From Phytopythium helicoides (taxonomy: Eukaryota > Oomycota > Peronosporomycetes > Pythiales > Pythiaceae), in contig JANFNE010000010.1 of assembly GCA_024867545.1 (NCBI GenBank), positions 1,178,001-1,242,000 of the forward strand: a stretch of 64,000 nt of DNA, written 5' to 3'. A program made the position numbers and the translations under genes. The stretch's first letter is position 1. Each line of letters opens with the position of its first letter. The notes beneath the pieces were generated by a model. It saw nothing but the letters and a program-made list of their open reading frames with translations. It had not been told where the DNA came from and did no database searches. Shown here in pieces: positions 30,740 through 40,527 of this stretch.

Positions 30740-33295
30740 TCACGGATGCCCCCGTTCGAATAGCTTTGCGTCTTCCTTATCATCAAGATGCTCATCAGAA
30801 GACAGCGTTGTGTCGTTGTCGTAGCAATCTTCGTCGCCAATCATCCGGTAGTCAGCGCGTACAGGGTCTCGTTCAGTCATTGCTGGCTGACGGTACACAG
30901 CATCCAAAAAGTAGAACATTGCATTTGGGTCGCGACGGTCGCGAATTGTGTCCAAACGCACACAGTCCGTCAACGGGAGATATTTGGCCACTCGAGGGTA
31001 CAGGGTTGCGACGTAATAATGAAAGAGGAGCGTAACAATAATAAGCAAGCCGATAAGGATCGACTGCACGGCAGCTTTCTTGAGTGAAAGCAAGCCCACC
31101 ATTGTCAGTTGCAAGACCACGAGTGCGATGATCAAAAACCGATAGAGTCTCGGCCAGTACGCCCCAAGTGCGAATTTGGTAGGCCGATACACGTACAACA
31201 CTTGGCGACGATACACTGTCTCGGCGATCAAGAAAAACCAGGCAGTGAAATAGCACACCAACGGCGCAATTGCTGCGAAGGTGAATGTAACCAGCACAAC
31301 GAGGAACGCATCTGCAAGAGGGTTTGTAGGGTCGAACGGGTCGGTTGACGTGATGTAGCGAAGACCCATCCACGGTGACTCGCGCTCACGTCGAGTGCGT
31401 TTTGGTGCAAACAGGATAAAAAGTGTCGACATCACAAGCGGTACGACACGCAGAAGCTCCAGCGAGAGAGAAAGCCCCGTCTGAATGATCACGTATGACA
31501 TGAAGAAAGTCGACTGCTGAGGCATACTGCGACCCAGCATGCTGATAATCATCTTCTGCTGGTCGATAATCTGTTTGAGGCTGTCGAGAATGGTGCCGAC
31601 AACGACAGTCACAAAGAAGATCTGAACGAGCTGGAAGTACGCAAGCTTGGTGAAAAGCGACGCACGGACTTCGGTCTGTGAAGGATGTCCTTCTCGAGCC
31701 GAGAGTAGACTGAACACAAGTGGAGCCAAGGCGCTGAAAGCCACTAACACAAGTGGAGCAAGCTGCTTGACAACTTCTTGAAGCGCGGGATACTTGTCAA
31801 ATGCGTGCCTTAAAAAGGGAAGGTAGTGGCGAATTGACTCGACTGTAGACAGCGAGGCAACGAACGCCGTCGGGATCGTCCAGAACAAAACGATAGCAGC
31901 TGAGATGAGTGCAGAGATGAGACTCCCGACCGCGCGCGTTCGGTACGAATGGCCGATGTTTTCCCATTTCACATCGTCGATATGAGGCGCTGGCGATACT
32001 GCCAATCGAACTGGGCTGTCTGTCTGCAGACTCTGCTGTGCCACTTGCGCAGACTTGAGCGAGGAGAATGACACGAATGCTGCACGCCGCATTACCCGCA
32101 TAGGGTTTTCCTTTCTTGCCGAGTTGCGTTCGTCTTGGCTCAAAACTCTTTCTTTCCGTCGCCAAGCTTGGTCGTCTTCGTCGTCTTTGTCGTTTGAATT
32201 GTCTGCATCGTACTCATCATCACTACAGTCGCTTCCATGGAGGTAGTACGCGCTGTCCAGCTCCTTGGATTCGCCACTGTGAACTCCGCGGACCGACTTT
32301 GTCGAGCCATGATGTTCGTGAAAGCGCATGGCCACGAGCTCTTGCGCTTCTTCGATGCTTTCAATTTCGCGTCTGACGAGATCATTGAGCTCGTCCAGAC
32401 GATGCTGATATGCGGCGATCGAGTCAACCAGACGGCCACAACTTCCACGACGGCAAAGCAGCATTCCCACCCACGACCGTCCCTCGCGATGCCGAGGGCG
32501 TTCACCAGTCTCGTCGTATATCGCGAGCGCGTGCTCCAGATTGTTGCGGACGTTGTCGCGCTCCTCGACGTAGGTCTCGACTGCCGAGCACTCGAGTGCC
32601 ACGTACACGTCTCGCACCGTACGTGGAAAGATCTTGCCGATGTATGCCTCGAGCGCCGCCTTGGTGCGCAGGTGTGGTGGCAGATCGCTCAGTAGCACTG
32701 AGTACTGCTGTGCGTCAGGTCGTCCTAGCACGTCGTGTCGCCGTGTGACGTAGTGCTTGTACTCTTGGAGCAGCAGTCGCAGTGCGTACAGCGTCACCAG
32801 ATACGCGACAGCAGTGGACGCCCAGAGCCGTCCGTTGCGGGCTGGGACGTTGGACATGGAAATGCGCGTCAGCGGGTCGACTGCTGGCTCTGTCGACGAC
32901 GGGAGCTGCGAGTCTGCGGTCGCGTACAGCGGGAAGAGCACGGCCGATAGCGCGACGGCGAGAAGCGCGACCTTGCGGCCGAGACGCAGGAAGCGCAGGA
33001 ACGTGAGCGTGTCGAGCCCGCAGCGCTCGAAGATCTCGTCGTCCGTCACCCCCCACGCCGCCGTCACCCAGCCGAACGGCCGCTTGATCTGCCGCGCAGC
33101 CGACGCGCGCGAGCCGAGCAGCACGCCGTCGCGCTCGAGTCCGCGACTGTCGTACGCGCGGCGGCAGCAGCGCCGCAGCAGCTCGAACACCAGCAGCGCC
33201 GCGCCGAGGATGGGGAAGTAGATGGCCGCGCTGGTGCGCAGCGTGGCGCTCGGGTTGGCGCTCGCCTTGGCCGCGTCCTGCTGCGTCGAGCTCAT
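30740..33295 (-). CDS. OSCA/CSC1-like (TMEM63 family, DUF221) cation channel
   Basis: A single-exon multi-spanning membrane protein of 851 residues of the family of osmo- and mechanosensitive Ca-permeable channels. The first membrane helix (AAIYFPILGAALLVFELLRR) precedes a conserved GWVTAAWGVTDDEIFERCGLD segment and two further helices. A cytosolic domain holds YSVLLSDLPPHLR, a highly charged acidic insert and AAFVSFSSLKSAQ. A 7TM region from about residue 470 includes FWTIPTAFVASL, YFTAWFFLIAETVYRR and YRPTKFALGAYWPRLYRF. Start: ATG at 33295; the longer frame begins with GTG. It is divergent from the CID gene with 120 bp between starts. A paralogue is at 47264-50089. Confidence 0.93.
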   Translation of the reverse strand: MSSTQQDAAKASANPSATLRTSAAIYFPILGAALLVFELLRRCCRRAYDSRGLERDGVLLGSRASAARQIKRPFGWVTAAWGVTDDEIFERCGLDTLTFLRFLRLGRKVALLAVALSAVLFPLYATADSQLPSSTEPAVDPLTRISMSNVPARNGRLWASTAVAYLVTLYALRLLLQEYKHYVTRRHDVLGRPDAQQYSVLLSDLPPHLRTKAALEAYIGKIFPRTVRDVYVALECSAVETYVEERDNVRNNLEHALAIYDETGERPRHREGRSWVGMLLCRRGSCGRLVDSIAAYQHRLDELNDLVRREIESIEEAQELVAMRFHEHHGSTKSVRGVHSGESKELDSAYYLHGSDCSDDEYDADNSNDKDDEDDQAWRRKERVLSQDERNSARKENPMRVMRRAAFVSFSSLKSAQVAQQSLQTDSPVRLAVSPAPHIDDVKWENIGHSYRTRAVGSLISALISAAIVLFWTIPTAFVASLSTVESIRHYLPFLRHAFDKYPALQEVVKQLAPLVLVAFSALAPLVFSLLSAREGHPSQTEVRASLFTKLAYFQLVQIFFVTVVVGTILDSLKQIIDQQKMIISMLGRSMPQQSTFFMSYVIIQTGLSLSLELLRVVPLVMSTLFILFAPKRTRRERESPWMGLRYITSTDPFDPTNPLADAFLVVLVTFTFAAIAPLVCYFTAWFFLIAETVYRRQVLYVYRPTKFALGAYWPRLYRFLIIALVVLQLTMVGLLSLKKAAVQSILIGLLIIVTLLFHYYVATLYPRVAKYLPLTDCVRLDTIRDRRDPNAMFYFLDAVYRQPAMTERDPVRADYRMIGDEDCYDNDTTLSSDEHLDDKEDAKLFERGHP

Positions 33296-33415
33296 GGTGC
33301 TCAATGAAGAGCTACTTGCGGTAATCAGGTATCTTCCGCCTTCCAACGGTAGCACCTCGCTCCAGTGACATGTTGGTGCGCGTCCATTCCGAAGCCAGCC
33401 ACCACTTCAGGCATC

Positions 33416-35000
33416 ATGGACGAGTTCGCGGCCGACCTGCGCGAGCTGGACGAGACGCAGGAGCGCGTCGAGGCCGTGAGTGATGGTATGCTGCGCGCGC
33501 TCAAGGCCGGCGACGAGCCGCTGGTGCGCGCCATGGTGGCGCGCTGGATCCAGGCGTTGCGCGCGAGCGACTTCCAGGCCGAGCGCGTGGCGTTCCTGTT
33601 CGTGGCCAACCACGTGCTGCACAAGGCGGACGGCGAGCTCTTCCGCGAGCTCTTCGGCGAGCACATGGCCGAGGCCGTGGCACTCGTCTGCAACTCGCCC
33701 ATGGACCGCCATAATGTCACCAAGCTGCTCGAGCTCTGGCACGAGAAGGCGGTAGGTCGCGCGTCGGAGTCAGTGTCTGTGGAGGACGAACGCTGAGCTT
33801 TTGTTGCGCTGTCGCAGATCTTCTCGGACGAACAGATCCTGGAGCTGTGGAAGGGCACGGGAGAAGAGCTGCCGCCGTTCCTGCAGGCGGTCGATACCGC
33901 TGGCGCCGACGTGGCCGACAGACCGACTCCGGATGCGTCGGTGGACGAGGGCAGTGAGGAGCATGACGTGCAGCTGCCGCACGCGCTCCCCATGAAGCTC
34001 AATGCGCGCTCGGCCAACCCGGCGCTCGACGTGCTCAAGAAGATTGACCACCTGCGCGCAGCCGTGCAGTTCCTGGAGCAGCAAATCCGCGAGCGCCACC
34101 AGCACACGCTCATGGAAGCGCAGACCATGTACATGACGGCTGAGGATCTGCTGAACGACCGGACGACGTCGCCCCAGCACATGCGGCAACGCGTGGAGGA
34201 GTGTCTCCGTCTCGTCAAAGTTCGCAACGTAAGTCGTAATCATTGCATAAGCGGTTGTGGTCGTCGCACAGTACGCTCATGAAGTTTTCGTGCAGAAATT
34301 TGTTCGAGACACTGCGCAGCTGAAGGAAGAGCTCGTCGCCGCGTTGGCCAAGCTGATGGAAGACGAGGTTTGTGTTGGCTGCTGTCGTCTCCTCCCTCCG
34401 TTTCATCCAACCAACGTTTCATTTCAAACCTGCAGGAGTCAGCTGGGGGCAAGATTGAGCAGCAGCTCGAGCAGTGCGACCTGATTGATATCGGCCTTGC
34501 AGACCTAGCCGAGCACCGGGATCGGTTCCCCGAGGAGGTTCGCATGGCGTTGATTTCTTGATTGTTCTTTGACCTCAACCACATCCTTACGAATGTCGAA
34601 TTTCGCAGTGGTCCAAGGCTGCGTACGTGTGCATGGAGCGTCGGAAGCAGCGAGAAGAGGAGCAGCGACTACGCGAGGAAGAGATGGCGCGACTTCATCA
34701 GGAGGCGCTTGCCGAAAGTGCTGCCCACGCTATGAATTTAGAAGCCGACATCAACGCTGCATCGGCGTCTGAGCTGCAATCGCTGTCGAAGGAGCTCGAT
34801 GGACGGACCGAGGAGCAGGAGGCGAAGCCTGACGAGACCAACGAGATGGTCTGGCACCCGTACGTGCACAATGTTGTGGTCGATTTGATCAAGCCCATCA
34901 ACACTGACACTCTTTTCCCCAACTCGCGTGCAGGGTTCTCCGAGAACTTGTGCCGCTGCAGAGCCTCAACGTGGAGTGGGAGTCCTGGCGAGACCACTAA
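33416..35000 (+). CDS. RPRD/Rtt103-like CID protein binding the RNA polymerase II C-terminal tail
   Basis: Six exons were assembled: 33416-33751, 33818-34228, 34296-34367, 34436-34537, 34609-34859 and 34934-35000, all GT-AG, summing to 412 residues. The first 125 residues form a CTD-interacting domain (VAFLFVANHVLHKA, DRHNVTKLLELWHEKAIF). A helical region follows (LKKIDHLRAAVQFLEQQI), then charged coiled coil (MERRKQREEEQRLREEE). The last splice yields WHPVLRELVPLQSL...EWESWRDH, resembling the C-terminal end of RPRD1/2 proteins. Family members bind phosphorylated Pol II CTD and act in transcription termination and dephosphorylation in the nucleus. Without splicing, several short frames result, which explains its fragmentary look. 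Confidence 0.88.
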
Positions 35001-35133
35001 GTTTTCGTCTGGCATCAAGAACTCGTTCATCGCACCGTATCCGGTCCATTTTTTTCCCCAGGTAATATTGATTCAACATGGCGATTCCTACATTCGAACG
35101 CACTACAGAGAGATCATGATGGTGGACGAGATG

Positions 35134-35500
35134 CTACGAGCGTATTACTGCGCCGACTTTGTCCTCGGCAGCGCTCGGTGATACTCTTGATGGTTTGTCG
35201 CCAACCCAAAGTCGCGCTCTGCATCGCAACTCGGCGGCAAGAGCTGCACATTTCGCGGCCACCGCTGTGGTTGCAACAAACACGCCGAGCATGATCGAAA
35301 CAACAGCCGAGCTGACGACCTCTGGCGACGGGCAGCGCAGCTGGAGCGAGTCGACGAGCACGCAGCAGTAGAAGACCGGGGCCAGCGCCCACGTGACGGC
35401 CGTATCGACGATTCTTGCCGCTCTCTGCTCCAGCGAGGACGCATCAGCGCTCGGCGTCGTGGCTGCTGCCGCGTTCCAGAACGCGACGTCTGTGCACGCA
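35134..35500 (-). other. Open frame for a protein with two membrane segments, no start codon
   Basis: A minus-strand frame from about 35500 to the stop at 35134 reads like a real membrane protein end: an acidic lead, AVTWALAPVFYCCVLVDSL, then VSSAVVSIMLGVFVATTAVAA and a hydrophilic tail. There is no ATG before the first membrane segment and a stop lies just upstream, so an upstream exon would be needed; I could not fit one with confidence. It converges on the CID gene. Confidence 0.35.
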
Positions 35501-35553
35501 TCTCCAGCATCAGCTCAAGCGTACTCTTGCCGCAAGCTGTGAGCCGGGCAGGA

Positions 35554-35793
35554 CTAGCCTTTCATCGTGGGCAGCAGGTTGGGCGGCTCGGTGGCGTCCA
35601 CGGCCGCCGTCATCAGCGCGCTGGCCCACGTGGAGACCCACGCGGCCATCACGCCGGCGATCGCGGCGGGCTCCATGCGCACGAGTCGCTTGGCGTGCTG
35701 CGAGAACTGGCGCGCCGTGGCTTTCAGCACTGATCGCTGGTAGCGGGCGCGGCGAGAGCGCGGCAGCCCCAGCGCGGCGCTCGAGCTGCTCAT
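35554..35793 (-). CDS. Small basic protein of 79 residues with one hydrophobic segment
   Basis: Starts with a true ATG and has an Arg/Lys-rich N-terminus (GLPRSRRARYQRS) that could be a mitochondrial presequence. A hydrophobic stretch follows (AAIAGVMAAWVSTWASALMTAAV), ending in PPNLLPTMKG. It is divergent from eIF3a (300 bp between starts). Family not recognised; it may be the first exon of the neighbouring membrane frame at 35134-35500, but I found no good splice. Confidence 0.45.
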   Translation of the reverse strand: MSSSSAALGLPRSRRARYQRSVLKATARQFSQHAKRLVRMEPAAIAGVMAAWVSTWASALMTAAVDATEPPNLLPTMKG

Positions 35794-36092
35794 GACGCGT
35801 CTGGCGATGCTGGGTGGACGTCAAGAAGGATTCTGCCTCGAAAAAAAGCGCAGTCGGCAAGAAACGAGGCGCTATTTTTGAATCTGCGCGCACTGCAGAT
35901 GATGCACGAAGATCGGCAGAAGGCTGCTGCCACCAGCGGATACACCCGTCCCACAGTCGCGGAACCGACCAGACCAGTCGGTGGCGCAACGAGTGCCCCT
36001 TTCTTTTGGCTGGTTGCCAGGCGCTTTGGCTCCATGCGAGCTCCCCCCTTGCGCCGGTCAAAGCAGCTTTTGGCTCGCTTCACACAGAGGCC

Positions 36093-39000
36093 ATGTCGTA
36101 CTTCTTCCAGAAGCCCGAGAACGCGCTCAAGCGCGCGCGCGAGCTGCTGTCGGTGCCCACGAGCGATGCGGGCGTGCGTCGTCGCGCCAAGCGCGCGGCG
36201 CTCGAGACGCTGCACGACGCGCTGGTGGCCAAGAAGAACCGCACGTGGCAGCCGGCGCACGAGGAGCTCATGAAGGCGTACCTGGACCTGTGCCTGGAGC
36301 TGCAGCTGGGCCGCGTGGCCAAGGACGGCCTGCACCAGTACCGCAACCTGTCGATCCAGAACAACCCGGCGTCGCTCGAGACCATCATCGTGTACTTCGT
36401 CACGCAGTCGGAGCGCCAGCTCGCCAAGGCCAAGCGCGAGAGCAACGAGCGCATCCTGATGGACGCGGCCGCGGTCGACCTCGAGGCCGCGCAGACGCCC
36501 GAGGCCGTCATGCTCTCGACCACGACCGTCGAGGGCTCGAGCGACCGCACGGACCGCGAGGTCGTGCTGCCCTGGCTGCGCTTCATGTGGGAGTCGTACC
36601 GCACCGTGCTCGACATCCTCAAGGCCAACTCCAAGCTCGAGACGCTCTACAAGACGATTGCCATGCAGGCCTTCGCCTTCTGCGCCGAGTACGCGCGCAA
36701 GATCGAGCTGCGCCGCCTCTGCGAGATCCTGCGCAACCACCTCGCGGCGCTGCAGCGTCACGTGTCGGCGCCCACCAGCCAGTCGGCGCGCCAGATGCGC
36801 TCGTGGGACGGCTTTACACTCGAGTCGGTCGAGCTGCTGCTCGAGGTGCGCTACCGCCAGCTGCAGGTCGCCACGGACCTCGAGCTCTTCTCGGAGGCCT
36901 TCCGCACCATCGACGACATCAACACCATCATGAACCTCGTCGAGCAGGTCCCGCGTGTCGACCTCATGGTCACCTACTACGCCAAGCTCGCGCAGATCTT
37001 CCTCGTCTCCAAGAACTACCTCTTCCACGCCTACGCGCTCTACAAGTGGTACGCGCTCCGCGTTGGTGGCCTCCGCGCCATTGAGCACGGAGGTGCTCAC
37101 ACGGTCAGCGTGCTTGCGTCGAGCCCGTCGCTCGTCAAGTCAGAGGCTGAGCAGCAGTCCATGGCCACGCGTGTCGTGCTCGCTGCGCTGTCGATCCCGC
37201 TGCTCGACTTTGAGGCCGCCTCGCCCGTGCTTGGCGGCGACGACGAGTCCTCGGGTGATGCGTCCTCGCTCGAAAGCGCGCTAACGAGCGCTGCTCGCGA
37301 GAAGAACACCCGCATGGCTGCGCTGCTGGGCTTTGCTACCACCCCCACGCGCGCCAATCTGCTCGACGAGGTTGAGGCCGCCGGCATCTTCAAGCGCGCG
37401 TCCAAGGACTCGGCTGCGCTCTTCGTGGCGCTGGAGCGCCGCGAGGTCGACCCTCTCCAGATTGTGCAACAGGTGAAGCCGCACCTCGACGCCGTGCGCG
37501 CTCTTGAGGACAAGGAGACCAACGCGTACGCTGACAGCGTCGAGCGCCTGCTCGTTCGCCGCGTGCTCTTCCAGCTCACGCGCGTCTACTCGAGTGTGAC
37601 GATTGCCCATCTGCAGTCGCTGTTCGTCGGCCTCCGCGTCACGTACCAGGAGATCGAGCAGCTCATTGTGCGCTCGCGCTCGCTGAGCACGGTCGCCCAC
37701 GCCAGCGCCCCGAGCCTGTCGTCCATGTACCTCAAGCCCAACTCGAGCTCGGGCTCCAGCAACATTGAGTCGTCGACTGCTGCTGCTGCCGCTGCTGCCA
37801 CCCGCACCAAGATCCGCATCGACCACGTGCAGCAGTGCGTGCGCTTCAGCGACGCCGTGGAGCTTGAGGCCAACCCGGCGCAGCTGACGCTGCTCGGCGA
37901 GCGCCTTTCGCGCGTGCTGGCCAAGCTGCCGTCGCAGGAGCCTGCCAAGGACACGACCAAGCTGCTTGTCAAGGCCCGCTCGACGCTCAAGAGCCACCAC
38001 GAGGAGATGCTCGCCCGCCGCGAGGTCATTGAGCGCAAGAAGGAGGAGCTCGAGAAGCTGCAGCAGGAGAAGCTCAAGAGCCTGGAGAAGAAGCGCCAGG
38101 AGTACGAGGCCATGCGCCAGCGCATCGAGGCCGAGCGCCTGGCGGCCGAGGCTCGCCGCCGCGAGAACGAGAAGAAGCAGAAGATCAAGGACGAGATTGC
38201 GCTCAAGGAGACCAAGCAGATGCTCGACAAGCTGGGCCACAACATCGACCTGGAGAAGGTGGACCTGGCCACGATCGACCGCGACGCCATCCTGAACGAG
38301 GCCAAGGAGAAGGCGCAGAAGGCCAAGGAGGAGGCCCAGCGCAAGCTCCGCGAGAACGCCAAGCGCCTCGACTACATTATCCGTGCTACGCGCGAGGTCG
38401 AGCAGCCGATCCTGCAGAAGCGTGTGGCGCAGGCCAAGGCCGACGCCAAGGCGCTGTACGAGAAGGAGACGGCTGCCAAGCTGGAGGCGGCCAAGAAGGA
38501 GCACGCGTTCAGCCTGGAGGAGAAGAAGCGTCTGGCAAACGCGCTGCCGGTCGCGACCGACTTTATCAAGGCGCACGTGGAGCGCCGCAAGGTGCTGTAC
38601 AAGAAGGCGAGCGAGGAGCAGAAGAAGAAGGCCATGCTCGAGCGCCTCAGCTACCGCATCGCCAACGCGCGCGACCGCTGGGAGGACGAGCAGGCTCGCA
38701 TCCGCGAAGAGGAGGAAGAGCGCGAGCGCATCCGCCGCGAGGAGGAGGAAGAGCGCGAGCGTATCCGCCAGGAGGAGCTCGAGGCCGAGCTTCGCCGCCA
38801 GGAGGAAGAGGAGGAGGCCGAGCGCCAGCGCGAGCAGGCCGAGAAGGAGGAGCAGGCGCGCAAGGAGCGCGAGGAGCGCGAGGCCGAGCGCAAGCGCGAG
38901 CAGGAGGACAAGGACCGCTTCGGCTTTGGCAACCGCTCGTCGGGCGGCTTTGCTCGCCGTGGTGAGCGCGATAACGAGGACGGCGACTGGACGCACGTCA

Positions 39001-39656
39001 ACCGCGCCGCGCCGCGTGCCGCTGCTCCCGAGGGCCGCTGGGAGCGCCGTGGCCCCAGCGACCGTGACGCTCCTCGCGAGGGAGGTCTTCGCCGTGGTTT
39101 TGGTGGCGACCGTGAGGGCAGCTCCCGCTTCGGCGACCGTGAGGGCAGCTCCCGCTTCGGTGATCGCGAGGGCAGCTCTCGCTTCGGTGACCGTGAGGGT
39201 GGCAGCCGCTTCGGTGGCGACCGCTTCGGCGACCGTGACGGTGGCAGCCGCTTCGGCGACCGTGACAGCGGCCGCTTTGGCGACCGCGAGGGTCCTCGTC
39301 GCTTCGGCAGCGACCGCGACGCTCCCCGCGAGGGTGGCTGGCGCTCTGCGCGTGACTCTGGCGACCGCGACGCTCCTCGTGAGGGTGGTCTGCGTCGCGC
39401 CTTTGGCGACCGTGACGGCGGCGACGCCCCGCGCGAGGGAGGTCTGCGCCGTGGCTTCGGTGGTGACCGTGATGGCGACCGCGATGGTCCGCGCGAGGGA
39501 GGCCTGCGCCGTGGCTTTGGCGGCGACCGTGGCGGCGAACGGGAGGGCGACGACCGCTTCTTCGGCCGCGGCAACCGCGAGGGCTCATACCGGCCGCCGC
39601 GTGCCGGCGAGGGCCGTGAGCCGACGCGCGCGCCTGAGTCGGGTCGCTGGCGGTAG
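36093..39656 (+). CDS. EIF3A: Translation initiation factor eIF3 subunit A
   Basis: A single exon of 1187 residues. The start, MSYFFQKPENALKRARELL, is typical of eIF3a; the frame is open upstream to 35814 without a better start. The N-terminal half is helical and holds the PCI domain (ending near the VTYQEIEQLI segment, about residue 530). The second half is a long highly charged coiled coil (KKEELEKLQQEKLKSLEKKR and EERERIRREEE-type runs). The C-terminus has about 15 DR-[EDG]-GxxRF and DAPREGGLRRGF repeats, related in style to the DRGPRRG repeats of animal eIF3a. eIF3a scaffolds eIF3 on the 40S subunit and helps recruit mRNA and the ternary complex. Confidence 0.96.
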   Translation: MSYFFQKPENALKRARELLSVPTSDAGVRRRAKRAALETLHDALVAKKNRTWQPAHEELMKAYLDLCLELQLGRVAKDGLHQYRNLSIQNNPASLETIIVYFVTQSERQLAKAKRESNERILMDAAAVDLEAAQTPEAVMLSTTTVEGSSDRTDREVVLPWLRFMWESYRTVLDILKANSKLETLYKTIAMQAFAFCAEYARKIELRRLCEILRNHLAALQRHVSAPTSQSARQMRSWDGFTLESVELLLEVRYRQLQVATDLELFSEAFRTIDDINTIMNLVEQVPRVDLMVTYYAKLAQIFLVSKNYLFHAYALYKWYALRVGGLRAIEHGGAHTVSVLASSPSLVKSEAEQQSMATRVVLAALSIPLLDFEAASPVLGGDDESSGDASSLESALTSAAREKNTRMAALLGFATTPTRANLLDEVEAAGIFKRASKDSAALFVALERREVDPLQIVQQVKPHLDAVRALEDKETNAYADSVERLLVRRVLFQLTRVYSSVTIAHLQSLFVGLRVTYQEIEQLIVRSRSLSTVAHASAPSLSSMYLKPNSSSGSSNIESSTAAAAAAATRTKIRIDHVQQCVRFSDAVELEANPAQLTLLGERLSRVLAKLPSQEPAKDTTKLLVKARSTLKSHHEEMLARREVIERKKEELEKLQQEKLKSLEKKRQEYEAMRQRIEAERLAAEARRRENEKKQKIKDEIALKETKQMLDKLGHNIDLEKVDLATIDRDAILNEAKEKAQKAKEEAQRKLRENAKRLDYIIRATREVEQPILQKRVAQAKADAKALYEKETAAKLEAAKKEHAFSLEEKKRLANALPVATDFIKAHVERRKVLYKKASEEQKKKAMLERLSYRIANARDRWEDEQARIREEEEERERIRREEEEERERIRQEELEAELRRQEEEEEAERQREQAEKEEQARKEREEREAERKREQEDKDRFGFGNRSSGGFARRGERDNEDGDWTHVNRAAPRAAAPEGRWERRGPSDRDAPREGGLRRGFGGDREGSSRFGDREGSSRFGDREGSSRFGDREGGSRFGGDRFGDRDGGSRFGDRDSGRFGDREGPRRFGSDRDAPREGGWRSARDSGDRDAPREGGLRRAFGDRDGGDAPREGGLRRGFGGDRDGDRDGPREGGLRRGFGGDRGGEREGDDRFFGRGNREGSYRPPRAGEGREPTRAPESGRWR

Positions 39657-40156
39657 ATGTAGCGCCGTTGTGTGGAGGCGAGAGGCTAATGACAGCGTAA
39701 GGACCTAAGTTATTGCGGTTTGTCGCGTTGGGCGTCTTTCTGCCGGCGTGGTGTCGTCGAGGCGCTTCAAGTCAAGAAGCGTCGACGACGATCTGCCGTC
39801 GTCGATCGATCGGATGGATCTGTTCACTCGCATTCAGTCGCGAAGATCGCGGCCGCACGGATGGGTACCTGCAAGGCCAGTCAGCGACATCAACAACAAC
39901 AACAACAACAAGGGCGTAAGCGTGAAAAAGTCGTGCATTGGGGTCATAAGTTATGTGCGCGGGTGCATGCGGGTCCCGCTCGAGGCTCGGCATGCTCGGT
40001 CGTCTTGGAGCTGGCGGCCGGCGGCGCTCGCTCGCTGGCTTGCTTGCCTTTGCACGGAAGCCATGGGGGGTGTCGAGTCGAGCCTGGGCTGGTAGTTTAC
40101 AGTCGCGTACTGGTACTGGGCTGGGGTCTTGCCGCACGAGCCGGCAGCTCGCGCGG

Positions 40157-40336
40157 TCACTTGGCGGCCGAGAGCATGTGCGCCTGCTGCTCGCGGTCCT
40201 TGCGGATCCACGCCGACTTGAGCAGGTCGATCTCGAGGTTGTTCTGCCACTGCTTCTTCATGCTCTCGTGGTCGTCGTCGAACGGCGGGCGGCCGTCGGC
40301 GGCGGCGGACTGGGCGGCGTGCGGGGAGCTCGGCAT
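40157..40336 (-). CDS. Small charged protein of 59 residues
   Basis: A minus-strand ATG frame encodes an Ala/Ser/Pro start followed by a well-formed amphipathic stretch (FDDDHESMKKQWQNNLEI then LLKSAWIRKDREQQAHML). Codon bias is strongly GC3, like the neighbouring genes. The frame is open upstream (a longer basic N-terminus is possible). Family not recognised; a small mitochondrial or assembly-factor-like peptide would fit the size, but this is a guess. Confidence 0.5.
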   Translation of the reverse strand: MPSSPHAAQSAAADGRPPFDDDHESMKKQWQNNLEIDLLKSAWIRKDREQQAHMLSAAK

Positions 40337-40527
40337 CTTGGCGAATGAGCCGCTCGGTGCGCCACGGCGCCTGGCTGCCGGGCGGCGCCAGCGACTCGAC
40401 CAGTCGTCCGGTTGCAGGATGGGAAAACGTCCGCACGTCAGACGGGGCGTGCCGGCTCCTCGGTCGATTCATGGGATGTAAAACAAGTACGCGTTGGCAA
40501 CTTTCAATGGTAAATGCACTGCTATAA

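Noticed and set aside
35790..37100. 436-codon minus-strand frame opposite the eIF3a start
   Set aside because: Composition (Leu/Arg/His/Val) fits antisense of GC-rich helical coding DNA; no domain.
37281..38996. 571-codon Leu-rich minus-strand frame inside eIF3a
   Set aside because: Mirror of the Lys/Glu-rich coiled-coil codons (GAG/AAG read backwards give Leu); no membrane pattern or start logic.
38383..39708. 441-codon Arg/Ser-rich plus-strand frame at the end of eIF3a
   Set aside because: Frame-shifted reading of the DR-G repeat tail.
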